DNA of 64,000 bases. Source: Chelonoidis abingdonii (Eukaryota; Chordata; Testudines; Testudinidae). The stretch covers positions 14,297,917-14,361,916 of the forward strand of contig NC_133777.1 of assembly GCF_003597395.2 (NCBI RefSeq). Direction: 5' to 3'. Of the stretch, positions 29,201 through 41,200 are shown in pieces; within the stretch, counting starts at the first letter, position 1; every line of letters starts with the position of its first letter. Made by a program: the position numbers and the translations under genes. Below the pieces are notes generated by a model, which was given only the letters and a program-made list of their open reading frames with translations, did no database searches and was not told where the DNA came from.

Positions 29201-32200
29201 CCCAATATATATTAAACTCTTGAATCTGTATAACACGGTGCATACACTAAGTACATTTCAAGCAAAACAATTTTAATAAATAAGAGATGAAAGACCTTAC
29301 TTCAGCATCAATTTTTATCCTTCTCACACGCATACAGCAACACTGAAATGAGGAATCTTTCAAAGCATTTTGGGTCCTTTGATATAGAAGTGCTTGAAGA
29401 TAAATACATTCCTCTTACTAGATAACTATAGCACTGTTCGTTCCAATACTTAAGTATTGCTCATGTTTCTCTATTAACAGTGAACCTTAAAAATCTCATT
29501 TTAATACAAAAATATGAATATTTAATTCAGAAGACCACTCAACTTGTAATCATCTGTAGCAATACAAAAACTAAAGTGACGAGCATTAGGGAAAAATCAT
29601 GACTTAAATGAAAATAACCTTGCCCGTCAAATAGCTTATTAAAAAACTATATTATTACCCTCAATATTACACAGCCACTTAATTTTCCTCCAATAGCTTT
29701 CCACGTCCTAGGTTGTGCAGTCTTGAAACAGATTACTATGAGTGCAGTTTGATAAATGACTCTCTTTATCACTACCTTCCATTTCTACCAACCAGCTCTG
29801 TCCCTAGTCTTCCCTTTCTCTCCTCTTTCCTGTATTATCTATCACTCTGACACCTCCATGACTCTTTATACTACCTCTATCACCTTGTTCACAGAGTGGG
29901 CGGCAAAGGGGGATGGTACACCCACAGGTGACCTTTAACTTCCAGTTCAGTTTATACGCAGCAAAGAGTTCACTCATTCACTGTTCAATGCAAAACTGCC
30001 ACTTTCATTTTGCTAAATTGTATGAGACAAACACATTATGGAAATTCTACACTTAATTTGGTATAGTTTTGCAAAAACAGAGAGGAGTAAATATCTTATA
30101 ATTGCATTTAAAAAACTTACTCTTCTACCCCATAAATCTACTTGGATTATAGACAGACAGCATTATTTATTTCATCTGCACCCTTTAAAAATTTAAACTG
30201 CCCGTCTTTCAGATGAAGTGTAAAAACTAAGGCCCATTTGTGGCCATTAAAGATCCTCTTGCACTTCCCATCAAAGTAATTACATTCTGCCTGTTTAAAA
30301 TTCCCTGCAGTTTTCATTGGAGAAGACAGTCATCATTTCCTGCCCTGATCTGTTGTGTAGTATTGCAGTGTACAGTTTAAAAGGTGATGAATTTCACTTA
30401 AGGAGTGGCTACATTGTACTGGTGAGTGAAGTGATTCCCTTACATAAAGCATGCAAAAATAATGCCTTTATAAACGTGTATGCAAATTCCTGATGAATTC
30501 TGCGGAAACTGCATAGTTACCACGGGACAAAATTTGACCTATAGCTTGTAAATTAGTTTGCCTTCTGGATTAAAGGTGCCGAATCCTTCCCAACAGTAAT
30601 AAAATACTTATTTAACATGAGGGGAAAAAACAGGTGGCAGGTATCTGTTTGAAAGAAAGCCTTAGAATTGAATGTTTTTAATCAGGCAAGACCTTTGCAG
30701 TGTGTATCAACCCAGGAATGAAATTAACTTATGGGACTTACCGGTATTCAGGGTTGGGGTCCTGAGTTGGGGAGGAAAGTGGGGGGACAGCCCCATGGTA
30801 GCTGTAGTGGCAGCCAGGAGCCCCAGGGTTCTGGCGGCACTTGAAAGGGCCTGGTGCTCCTGGCCGCCACCGCTTCTCCAAGCCTCCAGCAGCAGGGCTC
30901 TGGCAGCGATTTAAAGGGCCAGGGGCTCCAGCCACTGCCAGGAGCCCAGGGCCCTTTTAAATTGCTGGTCTGAGGAACCTGCCCCCTGCCAGTACAGTCA
31001 GCTGTGTATCAGCTCTTGCTGGTAGGCCATACCGGACCATATCGGCTCACTTACACCTCTGTATCAAGCTTGTAATATGATTATTTGAAAAGAGTTTGTG
31101 TGATTTACACTACTTAGACAACGTGGCAGTGCCATATACAATTTGCTGTATTTTGTCACCATTTTATTTCTTATTCCTTTAATAGCTATTGTTTAAGAAA
31201 GGGATGTATAGTGAACAAAAGCTACAGAAAAAGCAATACCACTTTTGTTGAGCAGACAGCTCTGAGTTTATGGGTTGAGCAGGATTTTTTCATAGGGAGT
31301 AGGGATAGCTCAGTGATTTGAGCATTGACCTGCTAAACCCAGGGTTGTGAGTTCAATACTTGAGGGGGCCATTTAGGGATTTGGGGCAAAATCAGTACTT
31401 GGTCTTGCTAGTGAAGGCAGGGACCTAGACTCAATGTCCTCCGAGGTCCCTTCCAGTTCTATGAGATAGGTGTATCTCCATAAATTATAAGCGAACTGCT
31501 TTCTCAAAGTAATTCTCTACCCAAAAACTTATTTAGTCATATTGATGTCTCCTTTTTGGCAGATCCTACCTTATTATATTATATTTATCATACAAGACAA
31601 TCAGAATGGACTATGCAAAGAACTCGGCAGAGAACTTCTGAGTCCTAACCTCAGATTGGCCACTGACTCACTGTGGTACCTTGTACAAATCAGTTAACTT
31701 TACCTTTTTTCAATATGTAAAACTCCTCTAGTAGAAGGAGTGCAAGGATTACTTGACCTAATTTTCCACAATATTTTGAAGAGGTAAAGTGACATGTATT
31801 ACTACTAAAAAACACATGGAAGCTAAGTATCAGTATGTATATTCATTTTTATCCTGATTTTATACTGGTTTAACATTTGAACAACTTTGCTGCTTAAACA
31901 TTTTGTTGAAATATTTATGTTGCACTTCTCCCAGATGCGTGTTGGTATCTCATCCAAACAACATACTTACTTGTTAATCTGAGCCAAGAACATTCCCTTC
32001 AGTGCATAGAACTCAGCTGTCATCTCCTTGGTGAAATATTTCAGATTAGTTGATTCAATAACCTCAAGGCCCTATTAAACAAATTTTTGTGAAAAAGCCT
32101 TGTACAATGAATTCTTTATCAATAAAAGGAAAAAGCTTCCTAAAAAGCTGCCAACATAGAAATTATCTGGATGTTTAATACGCAACAATCTGTTAGAATT

Positions 32201-35200
32201 TTAAATAAATAAAAAAATGCTTTCTAAAAATCTAAACAGATGCAGATTTTTTTCAATTTTTCTTGGCCTTTATGCAAAATGCTTGCACTTGGTAGGCGAT
32301 GCACTGCCTTTTCCACTTGTAAATTTCACTAAACCTAATACTATATCTCAGCTTCTTTTGCTTACTGTCACATTCTATTTTTCTTGTCCATTTAACTCAC
32401 TCAGTTTCACTTTAATATCCTGACATTCATTACACATACAGTAAGTCCCTCTCTGCCTACTTGATGTTAGATCAAACCCTCAAAGTCCCCAGCAACATCT
32501 TGGCACAGATAATACTAACATACCTGCATACACTCATTTTTGCCCATGACTCCTGCCAGCTGAAGGTAGCATTTGACTTGCTGTCGAATCTTCTGAAAAC
32601 AATCCACAATAGGCACAGTAGGGATAGTATGAATACGACTCAGTATGTCCAGTGCTACATTGACCAATCCTTGTTTTCGAGCTATCTTTCCATACTGGAT
32701 AATTGCTGAAGCTGAAGCATGAACTCCCAGCATAGCATTATTGGAACTGGGATCATGCTGAGAACTATTTTCATAGGCAGTTACAATGGCTACAGAGACA
32801 GAAAGTAAAAAATTTAATAATTATAAAACAAAACACACAGAGAAAACACACATGAACAAATGACTTATGAAAATGGAAATTTAAGGTACTCAAACTTTTT
32901 TTTAAGCTTTGAAAATGTATGTTTCAGATGCAAAATATGCACATTTTAAAATTACGTTCTATTTCAAATTGATCATTTAAATATCAATCAATTATATTCT
33001 TGAGTGCTTGAAACTAGAGAATGGACATACATTTACAAAAATAAATATTTTTAAAACAGTGGGTGGTCTGGAAAATTACATGATGAATGCATGCTGGACC
33101 AGGCAGTTTTACCCTGGTAATGATGCTGTCTCCACATGAAAATGCTGCTCCAGTGGGATAAGTCATCTGACACAATAGGTAACCTGTTCCTCCAAGTCTT
33201 TACGACAGTCTTCATATCATGCAGGCTGTTATTCCTCCCTAGATTAGTTGGTTGCAACCCTGCATTTATTTGTGCTGCCTCTTGAAGTTCGATGATTTGC
33301 TGTGCTGCCTAGAAGAATTAAGGAATATAAAATTACAAGACAGACACTCGTGGTCACTAAACAAGGAAGTCCATCTTAAGACTGCAGCACTACAGACGTA
33401 TAAAGATTTGTTCACACTATTTTATCAGATGAAGATATCCATCAATAATTTGATTGTTAAGTCACTTAGTACACAGCTGAGCTATTTATATTCTTATTTT
33501 GCCAAACTGGTTATCGATGAAATATCAGAGGATTTCATAACCTCTTGTGAAGACACACAGTCAATAACCAAATTTAATTATTAATCCAAAAAATCAAAAG
33601 GTAGAATCAGCATTTTGACATGAGAATTTCAATAAATGTAAGATCATTGACACCAGGAATCACTAGCCTGGAGACTCAGTTCATGCCAGAGGTGATGTCT
33701 TTATTAAAAAAAAAAAAAAAAAGTTTAAAGTGCTTCCCTACACTCTTGGGTTTAAAATTCCAGTAGCATGGTTCAGACGTTCATCTTTTCCAGAAAGGCA
33801 AATCAAGTACCATGCACTCAATTCTGTGCATTCCTGTCTTTCTAATGAGACCTAACCATTAACACCATGCATGTTCTGAGTGGACATTACTGATTGTAGC
33901 TATTTTCCTCTATAATAGTATGTGCCAATATCTTTGGGGAAAAAAAATTGGGACTCAGCTAAAAGTTCAGGTAACTAATTGGCATGGCTCTCACATAGGG
34001 TGGAACTAACAATAGAACTTATATTTATTTTATTTTATTTTATTGGTCTAAAACCCTTTCAACAGGTGTTGCATATAAAATCTGTGCCTGTAAATACTCA
34101 TTTTTCATGAAAACCAGGAGTAGTACTGGAGGTGGTGAACCTCCAATTTTTTGCATCTTCTCTAAGTTTTATTTTGTGACGGTGAGTATTTTTCCACACA
34201 TCCCTAATCCAAATGACAACGGCTGGTTGGCTAGCTGCAACTCTGATCACCAGAAAGAAAGCGTTCAAAAATTTATTTCAATTTTCATATGAGTCAATTA
34301 TTACTGCTTGAAAACAAAGTAATTCTGACTGGAAGCCTTCTCAAATACAATTTGATTTTATGTAAACTTTAGACCACCAGAAAATAGTAGATAGCACCCA
34401 GTTTATGATAAAGTAGCAGGCTGGAATAAAAATACTGATCTTAAATCAATGGAATGCAAACTTCTCATACAACCTGTAAAAATAGTTACTGGTGCTTCCT
34501 GAACTCCACAATGAAAGCATAAGTGCATAAAATATGGTCTATGCTTGCTTAAAACTAAGAAGACATTTTGAAAACGTTAACGTTTGCAGTATTTAACCAG
34601 TTTCGGAAATGTTACATTTGTAGTATTTAACCAGTTTAAAAGTGACTTTTACAGCCATCCAGCATGCTCAAATGAAGGAAACGAACAAACAGAAGATGGC
34701 AGCAGTCTCACACCTACAAGAAACAGCAGATATTATGTTGAACTTCAACAATCTACAGAAAAGACCCAGACTCTTTACTAGAATTTAATCTATAGTACAA
34801 TTAAGCCAATATACTATTCTCTAAGCTACTTCTCAATAGATAACATTTGCATTCGCTGTTAATCAACTCAATAAAATAACTGTTCAAAAATCAGTCCACA
34901 TGTACAAAGTCAAATCTCTTGAAACAAAATAAATTAAGGAAAGTAATATTTTCCCACAATCATCTCAGTAAAAGCTCACACAATAGCTTAACCTTCATCC
35001 TACTTCCATTCATCATGTAAATTTAATTTTCTTGCAGGTATTTAATCACACACTATCTGATATAAAAAAGTAATTACTGCAGTGCAAATTCATTGTTTGG
35101 TTTGTACCTTCATCATTCACTGCCTATTTTATCATTTCTACACTGGGGATATATATATATAGATATAGATATAGATATAGATTAACTTTAACTGATGTCA

Positions 35201-38200
35201 CATGTGGAACCTTTTAAATATTTTATTTAGCAACATTACGAACCAATTTTTAGTAACTAGTAGACTCTGTACAACACAAAAATCAGGGCACAAGGTAAAA
35301 TTCTTAGAAGCGCCTACATCAAATTTTACTAAGTGACTAAGAATTTAGGATCCCAAAAGCCAATGAGACAGAGACCTAAGGGCCTAAGTCACTTAGGCAC
35401 TTTTGAAATTTTTACCCACAGACAATAATTACCTATAGTTCATACACTCACTTTTGAAGCTGCTTAGAACTTGAGATATTAAATGGAAAGTGAGAACTAC
35501 AAGAAAACCCAAACCAAATCTTCACAGGTCTGCCCTAAATTAACCCCTTCCTAAGACTATCCTTTTCAATAATGGCAAACCCAAAAGTTCTGACAGCCTC
35601 TTTCGAGTCCCACTTCTTAAAATTTCCCAGAATCTTGGCTTCCCAGGTTTACCTGTGACCCGAAGGCATTCAAATCTTTTACGGTTTAGGCTTTGGAAGA
35701 GTGCCATGTACTCAAGAGTGTGATTAAGCCGGAAAACACAATTTTGTTGCTCATGCTGGCTGGTATAGATGGGGCATAAATATTTTCAATGGCAGTTGAA
35801 AGGCATTCAATTTTTAACAACATAAAGTGAAAGAAAGTTCTATTGATATCAGAATATCTAAGTTCTGTCCTTTGCAGCTTTTTTCCTTAAAAAGGTAATT
35901 ATTTGGCATATGGCAAGTTCAATGTCATTATTTCTCTCTTTGTCGTTTTTCCATAAGAGAGTCAGGAAAAACAGATCAATAACTCAAAAAAACATTTTGA
36001 CAGCTAAAAAGTTTTCATCGTCCCCCCTTGGCGATGGAACTGATTCATCCAAAAAAAAAAAAAAAAAAAAAATTATCTGTTGAAGTTCTAAAATGTTTAG
36101 ATAGGCAGCTAAAACCATCTGAAAAACATATCAGGTTTTGATATTTTATACTGCAAGATGTGAGGTGAGAATCCTTGTTGGTTATAGTGCAGCATCTATG
36201 CAAATTATGGGAGAGTCATCCACCACACCAGTAGCCTTCTGTCTAACTGGAAGCTTAGCTCTAACCTTCAAGATGTGCCATTCCTTACTGAGTTAAGTAT
36301 ATTATCACCAGCACCTGTCATTTCTCTCTCTTCCCCCTCCCAAGGCGATTATAACTCATACTTGCTGTGTCGTGTTGAACTTAAATTGCCCACTCTTCAG
36401 GAGAGAGACTTTAAATTTGTGCAAAATGCCTTGAAGATATTTCTGAGTGCTTAAAAGAAATGTTCTCAAAAAGGTTTTCACAACCCTTTCAGGATATGAC
36501 AAGAAAGAAACTCTTTCCCCTAATTTTTCACGTGGATCTTATTTTTGAGTAAGGTGTATGCCAAGGAAAAGATTAAAAATACTGGTTTTGAACAATGCCT
36601 GTACTTCTTCATAATCTGAAATACCAATAAAACTAAGTTTACATAAGGAAACAAAACAAAACAAAAAAGCTCCACACATCACATCACATACACCCCAGAA
36701 ACTCTAGCCCTAAGTGCTGTCAAACCCTGCAGCAGGTTCTGGAGAAGGTCATTAAAGATGACAAGAAAAAGGACTTAAATTTTAAACACTGAGCCTTTAA
36801 ATAAACACCCAAGCCTGAGGTCCTGTTTAACTAGGGAGGGAAAAAACAACCGCTTTTTATTTCTATTATTCCAAAGAAAGTGATCTTTACAGAAATGCAG
36901 ATAATAGCATGTCTGCTTCTGAAGTCAAAATAACTTCTGTTAAAAACGATTCAAGAGTTGGCAGTGAGATCAGCTCTAATCTAGAAATAGAAGAGATAAA
37001 AGATAGTATGTACTAAGTAGCAAAATAGCACAGAAATGACAGTTTGGCTGAGTCTCTGTGTGCTATGCGCTTGGTTTTCCAGTTGAAACAGCACTTGTTT
37101 CTGTACACAGAAGTCAGGGATTGGCACGTATACATGAGATAGAGGACTTCAGTAACTCAGACGTAGGTTAGGGGTTTGTTACAGGAATGGATGAGTGAGA
37201 TTCTGTTGCCTGCATTGTGCAGGAGGTCAGCCTAGATGACCATAATGGTCCCTTCTGACCTTTGAGTTACATCAGTCTAAGAGTTACATCAGTTGATGTA
37301 GGTGGTATTGAATTAGTTGTTTCATTCCAGACTGCAGGAACCTCCAGCAGAAAAATAATGAATTGCTCCTCACTTCTCTCGCTGGACAAGTCAGTGGAAT
37401 GCTCCACTGCTGGAATTTTAGCTCCAGAAACACCCCATTTCAGGGGCAGGCTGCCTCCAGCTCCATCCTTCCTTTTTCCAGCAGGGTATAGCTGACTTTC
37501 TTTCTGCAGTAAAGGCAGCTTACTCCCAAGACATGGAATATTGTGATCCCCAGTCTGAGGTGGGATTGTTCTGCCTTTCATGCTGCTGGCATTATCCACT
37601 GTATACTGTATCTGGGGAACACCTGAGATCACCTTTGTGCAGGATACTAGCATGCACCTTAGTCTCCAGGATACATGATGGGATGGCACCTACATGAGCT
37701 TCCCCCCTTACATCAGCACAAGGGATAATTTGATGTAGCCATTGACAGCGCATCTACGTTACGCTGCTAGAGTTGTCGCATTCTAGCGATTGTAGTGTAG
37801 ACATACACTCAAATACAGAGGTCTTCCATCTGCCCTTCCTTTGCCTCCTCTGCAGCACTAGGGGAAATTCTCTGAAGGATTTCATCTCTGAACGAGGAGT
37901 CCCCATTCATCCAGGCACATCATAGAGCTAGTAAACTAGGATGTGAGCTGCGGCCTCCTGCTCCCTTTCATGCAGGTCGCCAGAGGAGTTTCAAGTAGGA
38001 AGCATGAAGTAAGTAGGTAGCACTATTCTTGCTGATCACCTTGTACACTCAGGGGATCTGAATCAGCCATAGGAGTGAGAAGAAAACTACTACTTCTGTA
38101 GGCGGAATGTGTATTTGGCAATTATTTTCCTATATAGTCTTCTCCAAAAAGTCTGGTGGAAAGAGCCCTTCCTCAGTGTTCTGATCCTGATTTCCATGGT

Positions 38201-41200
38201 CAGATTTTGCAGGATGGGAGGGAAAGAGGAAGGAGGGCTGCAATGGAGTGAGAAAGCACCTAGTCTCCTAACTGTATGATATATCTGGGTGGACAGGGAG
38301 TCGCTGTACAAGAGGGAATCTTCAGGACATGTACGAAGTGACATGAAAAACCAGCCTCTGAAGCAAGTCTTGCTTTTGGTTTCTGCACAAGGAAGAGTCC
38401 CTAGTGCTGGTTAAAGTGTTACAATTTAGAACGAAAATAAAATGTTGTATTTAAAGCCTTTTCCTTTTTCATTTCAACAGAATACACATGCTCAAGCTTT
38501 AGGTCCCAGAGTCTGCAGTAGTTTTCAGCTGAGCACTATTACCCTTTGGAAAAGACAGTCTTTCACTAATGCCAGAGTTTGAGACAACAAGTTCTTCTTT
38601 GACCCCAAGCCTTGAGCCAAGGGGATGTTTATAGTGCAATAAAAGTTGTGGCACAGCTGTGGCTGGCCTGGGCAGCTGACTCAGGCTTGCAGGGCTCAGG
38701 CTGCAAGGCCATAAAACTGGAGAGTAGACATCTGGGCTCAGGTTGGAGCCCAGGCTCTGGCACCCGTTGAAAGGAGAGGGTCCCAGAGCCTGGCCTCCAG
38801 CCCAAGTCCAGACATCTAAACTGCAGTTTCCAAGCAGTGAGCCAAAGTCACCTGACAAGGGACAGCTGCGGGTGTTTTACTGATGTGTAGACATAAGATT
38901 AGTGTTCAGAACTCTACTCCGACAATAGCAATGCCAGCATTCCTGAACACACATTTTTCTTTTAATGGCACTGACTTCAAACAGTTGGCTAGGCTGGATA
39001 AGTCTAGCTAAGACTAAAAGTAACCTATAGATTTTTGGCTTCTGAAATCTGTACTGTATTTACAATGTGTTGAACTGAAAAGAAAATCATTTTACAGATT
39101 CATTTTACATTTCCACAGGTGTTATCATAAAGCAACAGCAGAACATCCTCACAATGGGCCTGATTCCAAAGGCCACTGAAGTGAATGGGAGCCCTTCCAA
39201 TGACTTATAAGCTGGTCAAAGTCCCTTAAAAGAAAAGGTTGAGCCACAAGGCCAACTTTCTCAAAGCTTAGTTTACCTGCAGTGGTAGCACTATAACCTT
39301 TATAAAGGAATTCCAACCAAAATATAAATGTTGCAATTCTAATGTAAAATTATCTTCAGGAATAACCTTTCAGTTATGAGTATTGTGTAACAAAAGAACT
39401 CCTTCTTGCTATAAAATTACTTGAGAATCTTTCCCTGGCCGTCCCTGAAATATCAACTATGTTTCATCAAAATCTTTTTCTTATGACTACTGAAATCCTG
39501 AAACTTGTTACTGGAAAAATCATTTTGTAATGAAGGGATTTTAAGCAGTCATGGGATAAGAGCGAAGGTCCTCGCATGGATCAGAAACAAAGGATAGGAT
39601 AAATGGTCAGTTTTCAGTTGGCATCAGAGGTATAATCCCTAGTGATCGCATGATGTTCTGCAAAGGTATGGACTGACACCCATATCATTGCTCTGCAGAT
39701 CTCTGAGATGGGGATACCCTTGAGGGAGGAGACAAATGAGTGATCTCATGGAATGTGTATGAATTGAGTCCAGAGAGGTCATGTTATGAATTTGGTAACA
39801 CTGTCTGATGCAGTTCGAGATCTATTTGGATAGTCTTTGGGCTGATATCGCTGAGCCCTTAGATCTTTCCACCATAGACAGAAATAGTCTAGGGGACTTC
39901 CTGAAGGCCTTTGTCCTATTGAGGTAGAATGCAAGAGCTCTCCTAACATCTAGAGCAGTAGTTCTCAACCTACAGTCTGTAGGCTGCTTGCGGCCGAATC
40001 AGCACATAGCTGCAGCTCTGAGGGTCTTACAGGTAGTATACATATTGTGTGGATGTGGCCCACACAACACAGAGAGCTGCATATGCGGCTCACAGTGATA
40101 AACAGGTTGAGAACCATTGGTCTAGGGTATGCAGTACGATCTTCCTATTGTCTTGGTGAGGTTCTGGGTAGAAGACGTGAAGGTGAATTAGACTGATTTC
40201 ATGTGGAACAAGGAGGTCACTTTAGGGATGAGCCTAAGTGTAACCTTGTCAGGGAAGAATACTGTGTATGGGGGATGAGCTATGAGAGCTGCTATTACCT
40301 TGACTGGAAGAACAGGGGAAACTGCAACGAGAAAGATAATTTTTAATCGATAGACATGCTCGTGAAACAGGTGGCCATAGGTTCGAAGGGAGGCCTAGTC
40401 AGCCCTTTCAACACTACGTTTAGATCCCATGGCAGGGTAGGAGGTTGCGGTTAAGGGTTTGTTATTCCCTTAAGGAACCTTTTAGTGGCCGGGTGCAGAA
40501 GTACTGAGTACCCCTCTATAGATTTATGAAATGATGTAATAGCTGCTAAGTGGACCCTGAGAGAGCTAGGGGATAAAAATTGAGGTTAAAGGTCAGAACA
40601 TATTCCAGAATATGAGGAAGATGTTGCTGACACTGGAGAGATTTGTTGGGACATGCACCAAATCTGGAACCTGGATCATTTCTGCAGGTAAATAGGCCCT
40701 TTGTCCTGAGAGAGAAGATGCGCTGCCTCAGGGGAACAGATCTGCGGACGGTGTTCCCCACCGTGCAAACAAGTCGAGAAGTACTCACAGGTGCATTTCC
40801 CACTTGTGGTCGTGCAGGAAGGTGTGACTGAGATTTTCTGCTACCTCGTTCTGCCTACCCGGGAGGTAAGCCATGGATAAGGTGATGTTGTGAGAGATGC
40901 ACCAGTTCCACAGTTTTATTGCCTCTGTGCTCATCCCTGGTGGTTGATATAATACATGCAGGCTATGTTGTCCATCGGGACCTTTGTATGTGATCCTGTT
41001 ATCACCAGGAGGAAACTGGGGCAGGCATTTCTGACCATCTCAACTCGAGGAGATTGATGTGCAGGGAGATCACCACGGGCGACCGTTTAGATGCGCGCCC
41101 TATCCTATGAGGGTTGCGTCTGTGGTAAGGAGTGATGAAGGTGGCGCCTGAAAGAAGGAAATCTCTTTTGTATGCATTGGCCGGGTTCTTCCACCAGTCC

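Larger units (their letters stand above)
27654..31970 (-). other. TRRAP intron, 4.3 kb
   Basis: It contains an L2-like fragment, a GC-rich repeat, a tRNA SINE and a MIR, all listed separately. I recognise nothing in 27654-30190. Confidence 0.65.

Noticed and set aside
37267..37689. 140-codon minus-strand frame
   Set aside because: It lies in intron sequence between a CR1 end and a MITE end, with no recognised domain.
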